From NCBI GenBank assembly GCA_027475525.1, contig JAMWFC010000055.1, forward strand, positions 3,110,001 through 3,174,000: a DNA stretch of 64,000 bases. The letters run 5' to 3'. This DNA comes from Macrolepiota albuminosa. Taxonomy: Eukaryota > Basidiomycota > Agaricomycetes > Agaricales > Agaricaceae. Made by a program: the position numbers and the translations under genes. Under the pieces are notes generated by a model, which had not been told where the DNA came from, searched no databases, and saw nothing but the letters and a program-made list of their open reading frames with translations. Positions within the stretch are counted from its first letter, which is position 1, and each line of letters starts with the position of its first letter. Positions 35,801 through 47,281 of the stretch are shown one piece after another.

Positions 35801-37605
35801 ACAAAGTAGAAGATTAGAGGAAGCTAAGAATGTTGAACAAGAAGTGCTAGGATATAGAAAAGAAGTCTTTGGAAAAAATCATCCAGACACAATTAAAGCC
35901 ATGTCTAATCTTGCTGCAACACTTTGGCAAAGTGGAAAACTAGAGGAGGCTGAAAATCTTGAACAAGAAGCACTGAAATTCAGAAGAGAAGCCTTGGGAA
36001 GCAATCATCCAGACACAGTTGAAGCCATGTCCAACCTTGCTATAACAATTAAAACAGGTGGAAAACTAGAGGAGGCTAAATATCTTGAACAAGAAGTACT
36101 TAACATTAGAAGAGAGGCCTTTGGAAGCAATCATCCAGAGACAGTTCAAGCCATGGCTAATCTTGCTATAACAATGAGAAATAGTGGAAAATTGGAGAAG
36201 GCTGAAAACCTTGAACTAGAAGTGCTTAACATTAGGAGAGAAGCCTTTGGAAGCAATCATCCAGATACAGTTCAAGCTATATCTAATCTTGCTGTAACAA
36301 TCAGAAATAGTGGAAGACTAGAGGAGGCAGAAAATTTTGAATTAGAAGTGCTCAACATTAGAATCTTGCTGTAACAATCAGAAATAGTGGAAGACTAGAG
36401 GAGGCAGAAAATTTTGAATTAGAAGTGCTCAACATTAGAAAAAGGCCTTTGGAAACAATCATCCAGACACAGTTCAAGCTATGTCTAATCTTGCTATAAC
36501 ATTTTGGCAAAGTGGAAAACTGGAAGAGGCTGAGAATCTTGAACAAGAAGTGCTCAAATTTAGAAGAGAAGCTTTGGGAAGCAATCATCCAGATACATTT
36601 CAAGCTATGTCTCATCTTGCTGTAACACTTTGGCAAAGTGGAAAACTAGAAGAAGCTAAGAGTCTTGAACAAGAAGTACTCAACATTAGAAGAGAGGCTT
36701 TTGGAAGTAATCATCCAGATACAGTTGAAGCCATGTCTCATCTTGCTGTAACACTTTGGCAGAGTGGAAAACTAGAGGAAGCTAAAAATCTTGAACAAGA
36801 AGTGCTCAACATTAGAAGGAAAGCCTTTGGAAGCAATTATCCAGAAACAGTTCAAGCCATGTCTAATCTTGCTATAACAATTAGAACAAGTGGTCAACTA
36901 GAGGAGGCTGAGAATCTTGAACAAGAAGTGCTCAATATTAGAAGAGAAATCTTTGGAAACAATCATCCAGATACAGTTCAAGCCATGTCTAATCTTGCTA
37001 TAACAATTAGAACAAGTGGTCAACTAGAGAAGGCTGAGAATCTTGAACAAGAAGTGCTGAATATTAGAAGAGAAATCTTTGGAAACAATCATTTAGATAC
37101 AGTTCAAGCCATGTCTAATCTTGCTATAACTTTTTGGCAAAGTGGAAAACTGGATGAAGCTGAGAATTTTGAACAAGAAGTGCTCAATATTAGAAGAAAA
37201 ACCTTTGGAAACAATCATCCAGATACAGTCCAGGCTATGTCTAACCTTGCTGTAACAATTAGAACAAGTGGAAAACTGGAGGAGGCTGAGAATCTTGAGC
37301 AAGAAGTGCTTAATATTAGAAGAAAAACCTTTGGAAACAATCATCCAGATACAGTCCAGGCTATGTCTAACCTTGCTGTAACAATTAGAACAAGTGGAAA
37401 ACTGGAGGAGGCTGAGAACCTTGAGCAAGAAGTGCTCAATATTAGGAGAGAAACCTTTGGAAACAATCATCTAGATATCAGTTCAAGCTATCTTTAATTT
37501 TGCTATAACACTTGGAAAAACTGAAAAAGTGGAAGAAGCTGAGAATCTTGAACAAGAAGTGCTTGATATCAGAAAAAAAGTTTTCAGAAACAATTATTTA
37601 TTGTA
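32858..37605 (+). pseudogene. Patatin / NB-ARC / TPR immune-receptor-type gene (NLR), three frame breaks
   Basis: Six exons fit: 32858-32912, 32969-33107, 33162-33383, 33439-34030, 34080-34326 and 34379 onward, with GT-AG introns of 49-56 bp and matching phases. The ATG at 32858 is chosen because it leads in frame through intron 1 into the glycine-rich patatin motif (DDGGVRGLS). Patatin (first ~335 residues): GGAGTGG at the nucleophile elbow, where glycine replaces serine. NB-ARC: P-loop GLGGAGKT, Walker B LILFDNADD, ILITSRN, then ELGYLALAIVQAG and an IHSLVHSWA in MHD position. C-terminal: about 16 kinesin-light-chain-type TPR units of 42 residues. Breaks: ~10 bases missing near 33703 (the VSIG strand), a shift at the 77-bp duplication 36285/36362, and one extra base near 37476. 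About 1,460 codons. Such proteins are innate-immunity or self-recognition candidates in fungi. Confidence 0.85.
35480..37605 (+). repeat. 126-bp tandem repeat array encoding 42-residue TPR units
   Basis: About 16 units with the core MSNLAxTxxxSGKLEEAENL and EVLNIRREAFGxNHPDTVQA. Units starting near 37231 and 37357 are almost identical at DNA level, showing recent duplication or gene conversion. The last unit (to 37605) is degenerate and ends RKKVFRNNYLL before the stop; a further decayed unit lies at 37620-37720. Confidence 0.9.
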
Positions 37606-38097
37606 ATAAAATTTAAAAATAAGAGAAAACTGAAAGAGGCTGAGCATTCTAAACAATAAGTATTTAATATCAAGAAAGCTGCCTTTGAGAGCAATTATCC
37701 AGACACAGTTTGAGCCATGTTTCTTTAACATTGTAAAAGATGATAATAGGTAAGTCTCAGTTCTCAGTTTCAAATGCATAGAAATTCAAGTTTATAGTAG
37801 ACAAGGTGAACTACATAGTATTTATAGGATAGCCACCTACTTATACCTTACTCTTTGCATTTTACTTTGTAGTTGTAATAATAAGAGATATAAAATGCTA
37901 TTAAGTACATCTACTCTGCATTTATAGTATTACTGCTTAGACTGACACCAGTATATACAAGTAGGCAGAATGGGAAGTGCACAAGTATTTCTATGTTAAA
38001 CAAACTACAAGAGCTAGTGATGTTGGGACAACTGATGATATTGCTAAAAATATAATATTTACAAGACATGTCTTGGAACTTTCCATGTAATAAACAG
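37606..38097. other. AT-rich tail beyond the receptor gene
   Basis: The first ~110 bases are a decayed extra TPR unit with stops. The rest shows nothing I can identify. Confidence 0.5.
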
Positions 38098-38679
38098 TGT
38101 AAGAGCGACCTCTAGAGGCTGTGGCTCAGTCACACAGCTGGCAGAGGAAGATCCAAAGTGTATTAGAATATATACTGACAATATCATGATAGCCACTCAC
38201 CTGGCAGAGGGAGATCCAAAGAGAACAAGTCTAGGAATTCCCTATGTCAGGTTGGATGCTTCTGGGGCCTCTGAAGCATGGAAAACAACTGTACAGTACA
38301 ATAAAACCTTAAAAACTCAAAAATTGCCTACACAAACAATTGCACAAATAAGGGGCAAACTCTGGCAAACTCTGGCTTACTCTGGCTTATATAAGCAGTC
38401 TAGAAGCAATGCTAAGGGGCCCACACTTGTCTGAATGGTAGCTAAAGAACCAGAGCACCTCAAGGGCTGAGAGTGTTACTAACAGATAGTGTTGAAAGAA
38501 TAGAAACAGTAAAATGAAATAATGTCAGAAGAAATAAGAGAATGAATGAAGGGTACTAACAGATAGTGTTGAAAGAATAGAAACAGTAAAATGAAATAAT
38601 GTCAGAAGAAATAAGAGAATGAATGAAGGGAGAGTAAAGAGATAAGGAGTGAGAAAAGGAAGAAATGAGGAGTTTGACA
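38098..38679 (-). mobile_element. Solo LTR, family A
   Basis: Minus orientation. It starts TGTAAGAGCGACC and ends TTTGACA, having lost a few bases of the usual GTCCCCTGACA end. Flanks are AACAG and AATAG, a target duplication with one change. The length includes an exact 77-bp duplication (38477/38554). It lies about 0.5 kb downstream of the receptor gene. Confidence 0.85.
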
Positions 38680-39117
38680 AATAGCTTAATGCTAAATATA
38701 GATATAACTAGACAAAAAGACTATGTATTTACATTTCAATCATTTGATAATTTAATTTATGGCATATATATTACTTATATTCTACAAGTTCACTATATTT
38801 TAGTGTTGCCTAGCATTTTGGCTATAGTACACTTACTGTTACTGGTGGTACCAAACTGTTTCTATTAAAAAAGGGACAAAGAAATGTGTTATGCCATTTT
38901 CAATATTTCTAAAAAAAATTGAAAAATGAAAATGCTTTTTTCTAAGATAAAAAGTTCATATAGAACATTTATCAATCATCTCTTGCACTCCTTCCATCAC
39001 TATCCCTCCAAACTCAAATATTCAAGCTTTATCTTTTTCATGAAACCAAGTTCTATTAAAAGATCTCATTGTCTCTGCATCTGTATCTTTATTCATGCTA
39101 ACCCATAGGGGATTTGA

Positions 39118-39381
39118 TTAGCAGGTTTGCATGCAATGGCCACAGAATGCATCAGGAGACATAGGCAAAAAGCTTGCCAATTCAGGATGCATGTGCCTGT
39201 ACATAGTGAAGAAATGTGTGCATATGCAGCACATATCTGTGCCCATGTAGCATAAGGGTAGTGCAAGCTCAGGCTCAGGAATGATAGGGCATATGGCAAG
39301 TAGAAGCTTATGCCCAAGTGCAAATTTCCTATGCCAGACATAGGATAGATCATTTTTGTCGCAGATAGCTAGTGATGGCAC
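39118..39381 (-). pseudogene. Short cysteine-rich ORF fragment
   Basis: 87 codons with a spaced cysteine/histidine pattern (LPLCYMGTDMCCICTHF, then FCGHCMQTC) and the run HPELASFLPMSP. The composition is more protein-like than its surroundings and might be a zinc-binding fragment of a transposon protein. I do not recognise the family. Sequence on either side is interrupted by stops. Confidence 0.25.
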
Positions 39382-42355
39382 TCAAATAAGAGCAGTACAG
39401 GTTGTTATTCAAGCTTGCAGACATTGAAGTGGATATTGGAGCTTACAAAGAGACCATTGGAACCAGACATTTTATGTTGAGAGGTTGTGTCAGTGATATG
39501 TCAATGACAACAGTAGTATTGCTTGATATGCTATCATTGTTGGCAGAAATGTCCTCAGAATTTATATTTTTTACAGGGTGATGTCTAGATTAAAGTCTTG
39601 TATATGCTTCCAAAAGTGCAGACATATAGAATTCCAAAAGTGCAGACATATAGAGTAGAACATTCTAATATTTACATAGGCATACTATCACTCTGCAATG
39701 TAAGTTTTTGTTGGTCAAAGAACATTTAAAATTTATATTTATTTCTGATCCTCCCTCATTATCTCCAATCCATTTTTCACTGGGAGCACTCAGGCTCATG
39801 AGCCTGGTTTTGCACAACTGTATATATAATCTTGAGTATGCTGCAGCACAGCAACTGATACTCAATCATTCTTTACATCATGTATTTTATATACATCAAA
39901 TTTCCTTCTTGCTAACACTATTTTTTCCATTGCAATGAAGCTATCTAGAGTCTACTAAATATATAAGAATCAACTGCAGCTATCTATCTTTAACTCAGTA
40001 GTAGTATGGTTGTTGTACTGGATACAATAGATGTGACCTACTTAGTATTGACAGGTAAGCTCCTAAGATATCTATGGAATTCCACTGAGGTTGATGCAAT
40101 GGAGCAGGCCACTCATATACATTTGCCAATGCAATACATAGATACAAGGCTGTTGATGATAGCAAGTTTCCCTAAAGTAGCACTCATGTGCACTTGTTTT
40201 TCATCTTGAACTAGTCTGAGCATGTATGAAATAAGAGTGTTTCCTTTTTTAGTTGTAAATTTGCATTGCTGTAAATACATATTGATTGACTCAGGATATT
40301 AGAGACCCATGCATCGTACAAAAAATTCTAATCCAATTTCATTCACCAGCATGTCAGAAAGACAATTGTTTGTTATCAAGAATACAAAATGGTCCTTGTT
40401 CAGCATAATTACATTGTGAGACCAATTTCTGCATCCACCTGAACCAATGTTAATAAGGATCATGCCACAAATAATGTTGACTCACTGTCTTCATACTTAT
40501 TATTAAAAAATATTAGTAACACCTTTTCAATGTTTTTGAGTGTCCTATCTTTACAAAGAATCTTTGCAGAATCTGTACCTATAGAATTGTAGTCTTGTGC
40601 TGTTTCTACTGAAACTGAAGATGATGCGATAATGAGAGACAAGAGTAAAAAACAGACATATAATAAATAGTAGCTGAAATTCATAGATATACTAGCTGTC
40701 AAAAGAGATTAAGCATCAGCTTCTGTTACATTTAAAAAAAACACTTACTACATTGATTTTACTTTTTATGTACAGATAGTGGTGAAGTAGAAGAACAGTC
40801 CAGCTATAAGTTTATTACATGTGCAATTGCAAGTTCTTATATGCTTTTCCTCCATGCAACATTAGACGGTAAATACAAACCTATTCAGATGTTTCAAAGT
40901 TGGATACAACCAAAAAATATCAGTATAATAGTACCAGTGATAAATTTGAATTTTGTAGTGCTGATCCTATTTTTTATAGAGGCCACAATACACATCTATT
41001 GACCTTTTTATACCAGGAGACTACCTCAATTGGTATTTAATAGTTGAAAATTTAATTTTTTTCTTTTATTCCTACTTTGAATTCACCATTAGTTGGATAG
41101 TTGATTCTTTGATAACTTGTCTATCATTTCAAACAGCATTTTTCATTGTTGTTTGATGGCTAAAAAACTCTTCAATGATAAAATAGGGAGTCAAAACAAG
41201 AACAATCTGAACAGAAATTGTCTTTGATACTTCAAGAGAGATTATTGTAATTTACAATCTCTGTGAGAAGTACTTGATGCATATTGAACTACAAAACTTA
41301 ACTAGCCAGACAGGACATCATGACAAGACCATTCAAACTTCAAAATAAAATTATTGAGCATTTTTATAGGCTAGCCATATGTGGTTTTGTATCATCTCAG
41401 TAGCTGAGCATGACATAATTAATTGATGTGAATTTTGTAGATGATGATGATAATTATGCAGATTTCATAAGATTCAGAAAGCTTCTAGGCACTACAATCA
41501 ACAGATCTACATCTTTGGGCCTAGCTAATTTCAGTTCAGCTATTTAAACAAGACAGAGTTTTTCTATTATCATTGTTTGATGCTAGGAGGACTCTGGATG
41601 GAGAGTTATGGCAAGCCTTCTTGGAAAAGAGGTGCCAATTAAGCACAACCACCCACAAGTCTCAATCTTCAAGAGGATTTCATTGTGGCTTGCAATCTTG
41701 GTACAAAATGCACTATTCAGATTAAAGCATGAAGCTTGAATGGTAGTCCTGGTATACAATGGCAAGGCCAGACCTTTGCTTTCATTTGAACTTCAAGAAA
41801 ATATTGTTGGGCACTTGTAGAATGACTACAGGTCATTCACCATATATAGTCTTGTATCATTTCAATGGTCCAAGAAAGCATGCATACTGCTGTTTTCAAA
41901 TGTCATAGCTAGCATCTATGATGATATGACCTTTGTGAATGATAGTGATATTGCAAAATTGATGATCTTCATGAAACTTCTTGAAGCACCTCAATTGTGT
42001 CTTGGATGCTACATTTAACACATTTACATCTTGGGCTAGATTGTTTTGAGGAGATAGAAAGCTGACATGTTGTATTGGAAAGATATAACTATCTAATTGC
42101 TGTATTATAAGCAATACTTCTGCAATTAACCTATGTTCATGGAATGATGCTAGCTGTATACACCTGGAAGATGATTTCTAAAGATGTGAAGTTTCGAATG
42201 AGGCACTTGACCAACATTGACTCTCTCAGTTGGCTTCAAGTCAATTTTAACTGCTTGAACTAGCTAGTTTTTTTCTCAGCAGATAACTTTTCCAAGCTCC
42301 AGACTTTATGCATCAAGGAACTTAATGTGAAGGCTGTGTTTAAATTGACAAGTCC

Positions 42356-42637
42356 ATGTTTGTTCAGTCTCTGAGTAGACTTGCATTTTTGCAGACTCTA
42401 GCACTATATGTGGAACAGTCAACTGTGCCACTCCTTAATGTATTATTCAATGACATTTTTTCCATGCAGAACATCTACACATTTGATTTTAAGATTAATA
42501 ATTGGTCCACTTTAGGTTGTGCCAACTCCATCCTCACAGCTACTGGCCCTACTCTTCACATTCTTAAATTGCAAATTGACATCTATAATCGGTTTCTGAA
42601 CAGTCCAGATTTTGAGCTCATTCCTGCTCTCAGATGA
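42356..42637 (+). pseudogene. Leucine-rich fragment, possibly from an F-box/LRR gene
   Basis: 93 codons with repeated leucines at repeat-like spacing (LSRLAFLQTLALYVEQ, GPTLHILKLQI). Upstream sequence from about 42180 reads similarly (LTNIDSLSWLQ) but with stops. LRR-containing F-box proteins are numerous in Agaricomycetes, so a dead member is plausible. No F-box is visible. Confidence 0.25.
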
Positions 42638-43199
42638 ATGGTGAACTTGAAATTGTTGTATTTTGTTAGATGGCCCAATATGAGTGATATCATATAGATA
42701 AAAAACATCCTCCACACAATGAGCTCTGTGATATAAAAACTTGAGGAGATCCACTTCAGCTTCTCCCTTAACGATCTTGATTTTGTTTTTCTGGAATGTG
42801 CAATACTTGAACAAAAGATACTCAATATGAAGGTTATTGTGGAGCTTGTTGAATGAATATATGAAAAGTACAAGCTTTTAGAAATACTTAAGCAATCATT
42901 TTCAGAGTTGTTTAGACATGAGCAGGTTTATTTTGTAGGCTGGTAACAGTTATTATGATACAAAACACATCCAGCTTAATCCTGATGGACTATATTCATT
43001 CACTGGGTGCAAGAAATAATATTTTTTTTGCAAAACAATGTAAAAACATAATAAAAATAATCTAAATAATCTAAATAATTTTAGAATTTTATTTGGATAT
43101 TTCTGTCAAAACTAGTTTTGACTGAAAAGAGCACTCAACAATTGATGGATGACACCTGATGGTAATAGGCAGAAGAACACAGTGTCAAATATACGTCTA

Positions 43200-44163
43200 G
43201 AGTATGCCCCTAGAGATAGAACAAAGGCTGACAAAGCTTATCTGAAACTTCATATGGGGAGGCATGATCCATCCAACAGTAGAGCTCAAAACCCTAAATA
43301 AGCCATTTGAACAGGGAAGCAAAAAGCTCCTAGATCTGAAAGCAAGAAATAAGACCATTGAACTTATGAAAACTAAGTGCTTCCTGAATTTAAGTGCATC
43401 TTGTCCAATATGGACAAAAATAATAGACTTGATAATAGAGATGAGCCTGCTCAAGAAGTGGAAGATAGAGAAGGACAGAGCATATAAGAACATATTTCTG
43501 CAATTCCTGTCAGCAAACACAAAAGAACATAAAAATAGCCTACTGTGATTTATAAGACAAATGCTGAAAATGATGTATAAGTATAAAGTCATGCCAGCCT
43601 CTACAAAACTCCCACTAAAACTAAGGCTGGACATGCCCATATAGTATCACACTGATCTCATTAGGAAAAAGTACCAAGGCTACAACTTTGCCACCACAAA
43701 GTGTCAGAGAAAATACTACAGCATAATAACTGTGAAAGACCACTTGATCTTATAAAGAACACAAATAGTATACTGAATCCAGGCCACAGGCCAAAGAAAA
43801 ACTGTAAGTGTGAAAATGTAAAACAGCAAAACTTACACAAATGCAGAATAAACATAAGAAAATTTCTAAATAAGCTACAGAAAGAATAGAACCTCCTAGA
43901 ATAAGATGCTCTCAATAAAGAACAGATAAGTGATAGAATTATGAGCATGATAGATTTACAGACCTCCATCCTCTTTGATAAATCAATAAGAGTAGGAGAC
44001 TTACTAAGAGAAAGCATATGCTTTTTCACAAATGATAACAATGAACACATAACAACAGAAAAACAGAGCAGCTTGTAAGAAGACTAGAAAAGAGAATGGG
44101 CTCAGCACAATGGGTGCAGACATATATAGATGGTGCTTGCACAAACAATAAACACAAAAATGC
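43200..44163 (+). pseudogene. Decayed RNase H-type ORF of a retroelement
   Basis: The frame 43264-43548 has PFEQGSKKLLDLKARNKTIE and KCFLNLSASCPIW. After several stops, 44096-44163 gives WVQTYIDGACTNN, the first acidic motif of an RNase H domain. The succession matches a protein type I recall from Agaricomycete transposons, with a long N-terminal region before an RNase H domain. The rest of the domain is missing because a family-A LTR inserted at 44164. Multiple stops make it dead. Confidence 0.5.
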
Positions 44164-44955
44164 TATCAGAGGACTTCTCATCTCTTCCCTTTTTCACTCC
44201 TTACTCCTTCTGTTAGAACTTGATATTGTATTTGATGTTTATCTGACAGACAAGATAAGTTCTGATTCTCAGTCAGTATATGATTGACTGCATTAACTGA
44301 CAGACAAATTAAGTTCTGATCTATCTGATAGCATATTAATTATGTGGTTGGTAGAAATATAGACTATTTGACTCACCCTCAGTCAGTATATAATTGACTA
44401 AGGGTGTCAGTAGCTAGTGCCTGTATATATATATGCAAAAATGACAATGGAAGGCCACATTATAGCTAGTGTGATATGTGTGATATTGAAGAGTTGAAAG
44501 AGTAAGTGAGACAATGGAGTGGTGTTTCAATGGGAGGAGATAGACATGAATATAGGATCAATGGTGGCATATTTCCAGGTATCTAACACCTTCAGTCTCT
44601 TTTCATTCATTTTCTTATTTCTTCTATCACTCTTTTACCTTACTACTTCTATTCTTTCAACATTGTCTATTAGTACTACTTTTAGCCTATGAGGTGCTCT
44701 GGTTCTTTAGCTATCATTTAGACAAGTGTGGCCTCTTCAACACTGCATAAAGGCTGCTTACATAAGCTGAAGTTTGCCAGAGCTTTTCCCTTGTTTGTGC
44801 AATTATTGATATTGTCAATTTTTGAGTTTTTTAAAGGTTTGTTGTCTTGTACAGTTGTTTCCCATGCTTCAGAGGCTTTAAAAGCATTCAACTTGGCATA
44901 GGGAATCTTTAGACTTGTTCTCTTTAGATCTCCCTCTGCCAGGTAAGTAGTTATT
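44164..44955 (+). mobile_element. Old family-A LTR, split by another LTR
   Basis: The left piece 44164-44210 (TATCAGAGGACTTCTC) and the right piece 44589-44955 align to the family-A LTR with many substitutions, and the U5 end after AGGTAAGTAGTTATT is missing. It is clearly the oldest family-A copy here. It lies in plus orientation inside the RNase H ORF remnant. Confidence 0.8.
44211..44588 (+). mobile_element. Solo LTR, family B (probably Copia)
   Basis: 378 bp beginning TGTTAGAACTTGATA and ending GGTATCTAACA, so the ends are imperfect inverted repeats TGTTAGA / TCTAACA. Flanked by CCTTC on both sides (44206-44210, 44589-44593). TG...CA ends and a 5-bp duplication define an LTR. TGTTAGA-type ends and short length favour Copia, but no internal region ties it to one. 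Strand is arbitrary. Confidence 0.8.
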
Positions 44956-46420
44956 TGTTGGAAGATGCCATATCAGCTCTGCATAATGATGTGGTCATGG
45001 TTTCTTGTTTCTAGGCTGATCAGGAGATGGCTCCTGCACCTAAAGACTATGCATATCCATTAATGCTCCTCCTGGTGTCTACACAGCTGGCCCAATCCAC
45101 ATCTGTAAAGCTTTGTAGCATGATTGCTTGACTACTGAGGTGGAGCTTGAAATTTTTTATATCTTTCAAATGGCAAAGGAGATGAATACCTGCATTCTAG
45201 TGTGAGACATTGTAGTTAGCAAGGTATTGAAATAGTTGTTAGATGGCAAAAGCAATATCCAGCCTAGTGGCAATGGCAATATATAGCAGGCAACTTACCA
45301 GTGACCTGTATAGGAGTTTTGCAATTCTGTGTTTTTCCTCCTGAGTCTGCATCTCTGGCTTGGCACATCGAAGTTTAAGTCCAGGCTCCATGGATAGGAA
45401 AAGAGGGTGTGCATTAGTTTGGCTGAATTGTTAGATAACTTGCTCTACAAATGCTGCCTGAGAGAGGGATACCATGCAATTATTATTGTTCATAATATGG
45501 AGACTCCAACAATATGTCTGGGCCTGCCAAGGTCTGAGATTGTTCAAAACTCACACATTTATGCCTTGAATTTCTTGTTTTCCTCTTTTGTATCTGCTAT
45601 AGACAAGAAGTCATCAACATGGATTGCAGCTATGATGGTGCCTATATCTGTTTGTCTATAATAGATGCATGTTTTGCAAGATAAATGGGTAAAGCTTCAG
45701 GCAACCATCTATTTGTTGAGAGCCTGATTCCAAATTCTTCCAGCCTGCTTCATGCCATACAGTCTTCATAGTAGTTTGCATACATAGTCTTCCTTTCCAA
45801 GCTTCTTGAACTCTTCCAGCTGTTTTATGTATTGTACTTTGCTTTCTAGTAGTATACCATAAAGGAAGGCTGTTTTAACATTTATTTGCATAGCATCCCA
45901 TCCCTTCATTGCTGCAATATGCATCATGACTCTATACATACAGTTGGTCTTACAGTGGTCTTTGCCATAGATCTGTTTGTAGCTTTTAAAGATAAGACAT
46001 ACCTTGTATCTGACTGCTTTTTTATTTTCATCTCTCTTAATCTTGAATATGGGCCTCTCTTTTTATATTTTTTGCCTATGTGGTACTTCTGATTGTGGAA
46101 TGAGTCAGTACATGCCCATGTTTTTTAATGCCTAAGTTTTTCCCAGTATACTTGTTCCCACTTTGCTGCATCTGGGCCTAGTTGTACTTTGCTCTATGTG
46201 CTTGGCTCTTCTTCAATGTTCAGTAGTAAGAGGTCAACATTGCCAAATTGCAAAATAGCCACCAGTATGCAATTGTGATCAATCTCGCTTTCATCTTGTG
46301 TGTGCACAAGCACTTGTTCATCTGTGGCATCACAGTTGGTTTTTCTTGTGGCTGTACAAGTACATTGACTTCATTTGCATGTATCACTTGCTTTTCTTCC
46401 CTTTTCTCTTTTACTCATTT
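44956..46420 (-). pseudogene. Decayed Copia pol: reverse transcriptase and RNase H
   Basis: Read on the minus strand from the right, with many stops: an FRIKRD-like run near 46040, then QINVKTAFLYG near 45880, LYGMKQAGRIWN near 45745, IIAAIHVDDF near 45615, then LLYIAIATRLDIAFA near 45260 and a DWASCVDTRRSI near 45085. These are the ordered landmarks of a Copia reverse transcriptase and RNase H. The active-site YVDD equivalent reads HVDD. Stops throughout show a long-dead copy. It may be unrelated to the Copia Gag/protease at 11.8 and 24.5 kb. Confidence 0.65.
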
Positions 46421-46702
46421 GGCACTCTCATGTACTTCATCTATTATTTTCTCCAGTCTAATTACACTGGCTTAAAAAACTGCCCCAATGTTTGGCCTTT
46501 TTAAAAAGGTTCACATGATGTGCAACAGTTACCTAGGCAAAAAATTGTAGAAAATCACATGATATACAACTGCATCCTGGCTTCATAATTATATATAGAT
46601 CATGTGATTTGGACAAGAACCTGCTTATTAATAAATCAAACAAAATATTCAATCATCAGAGCAGTTTTTTGACCCACTCTAAGTTACTCTAATTTTTATA
46701 TC

Positions 46703-47277
46703 TGTAAGGGTGACCTCTAGAGGCTGTGGCTTAGTCACACAGCTGGCAGAGGGAGATCCAAAGTGTATTAGAGTATATACTGACAATATCATGATAGCTA
46801 CTCACCTGGCAGAGGGAGATCCAAAGAGAACAAGTCTAGGGATTTTCTATGCCAGGTTGGACACTTCTGGGGCCTCTGAAGTGTGGGAAACAACTGTACA
46901 GTACAACAAAACCTTAAAAACTCAAAAATTGCCTACACAAACAATTGCACAAATAAGGGGCAAACTCTGGCAAACTCTGGCTTATGTAAGCAGTCTGGAA
47001 GTGATGCTGAGGGGCCCACACTTGTCTGAATAGTAGCTAAAGAACCAGAGCACCTCAAGGGCTGAGAATAGTACTAACAGATACTGAGGGGCCCACACTT
47101 GTCTGAATAGTAGCTAAAGAACCAGAGCACCTCAAGGGCTGAGAATAGTACTAACAGATAGTATTGAAAGAATAGAAACAGTAAAATGAGATAATGTCAA
47201 ATAAAATAAGAGAATAGATGAAGGGAGAGTGAAGAAATAAGGAGTGAGAAAAGGAAGAAATGAGGAGTCCCCTGACA
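46703..47277 (-). mobile_element. Solo LTR, family A
   Basis: Minus orientation, TGTAAGGGTGACC to GTCCCCTGACA, with the duplication ATATC at 46698-46702 and 47278-47282. It includes an exact 77-bp duplication (47007/47084). It inserted at the stop codon of the Tc1 transposase to its right. Confidence 0.92.
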
Positions 47278-47281
47278 ATAT

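Larger units (their letters stand above)
38680..43199. other. Long AT-rich stretch without a convincing gene
   Basis: CpG-poor and full of stops on both strands. Two weak coding traces (39118-39381 and 42356-42637) are listed separately. A 24-bp direct repeat lies at 39608-39655. Nothing else is recognised. Confidence 0.45.

Noticed and set aside
35480..37605. Regular 126-bp repeats that might suggest a CRISPR-like or satellite array
   Set aside because: The period is a whole number of codons, the frame is open for long stretches, and the units read as kinesin-light-chain TPRs. Minus-strand frames across them are shadows.
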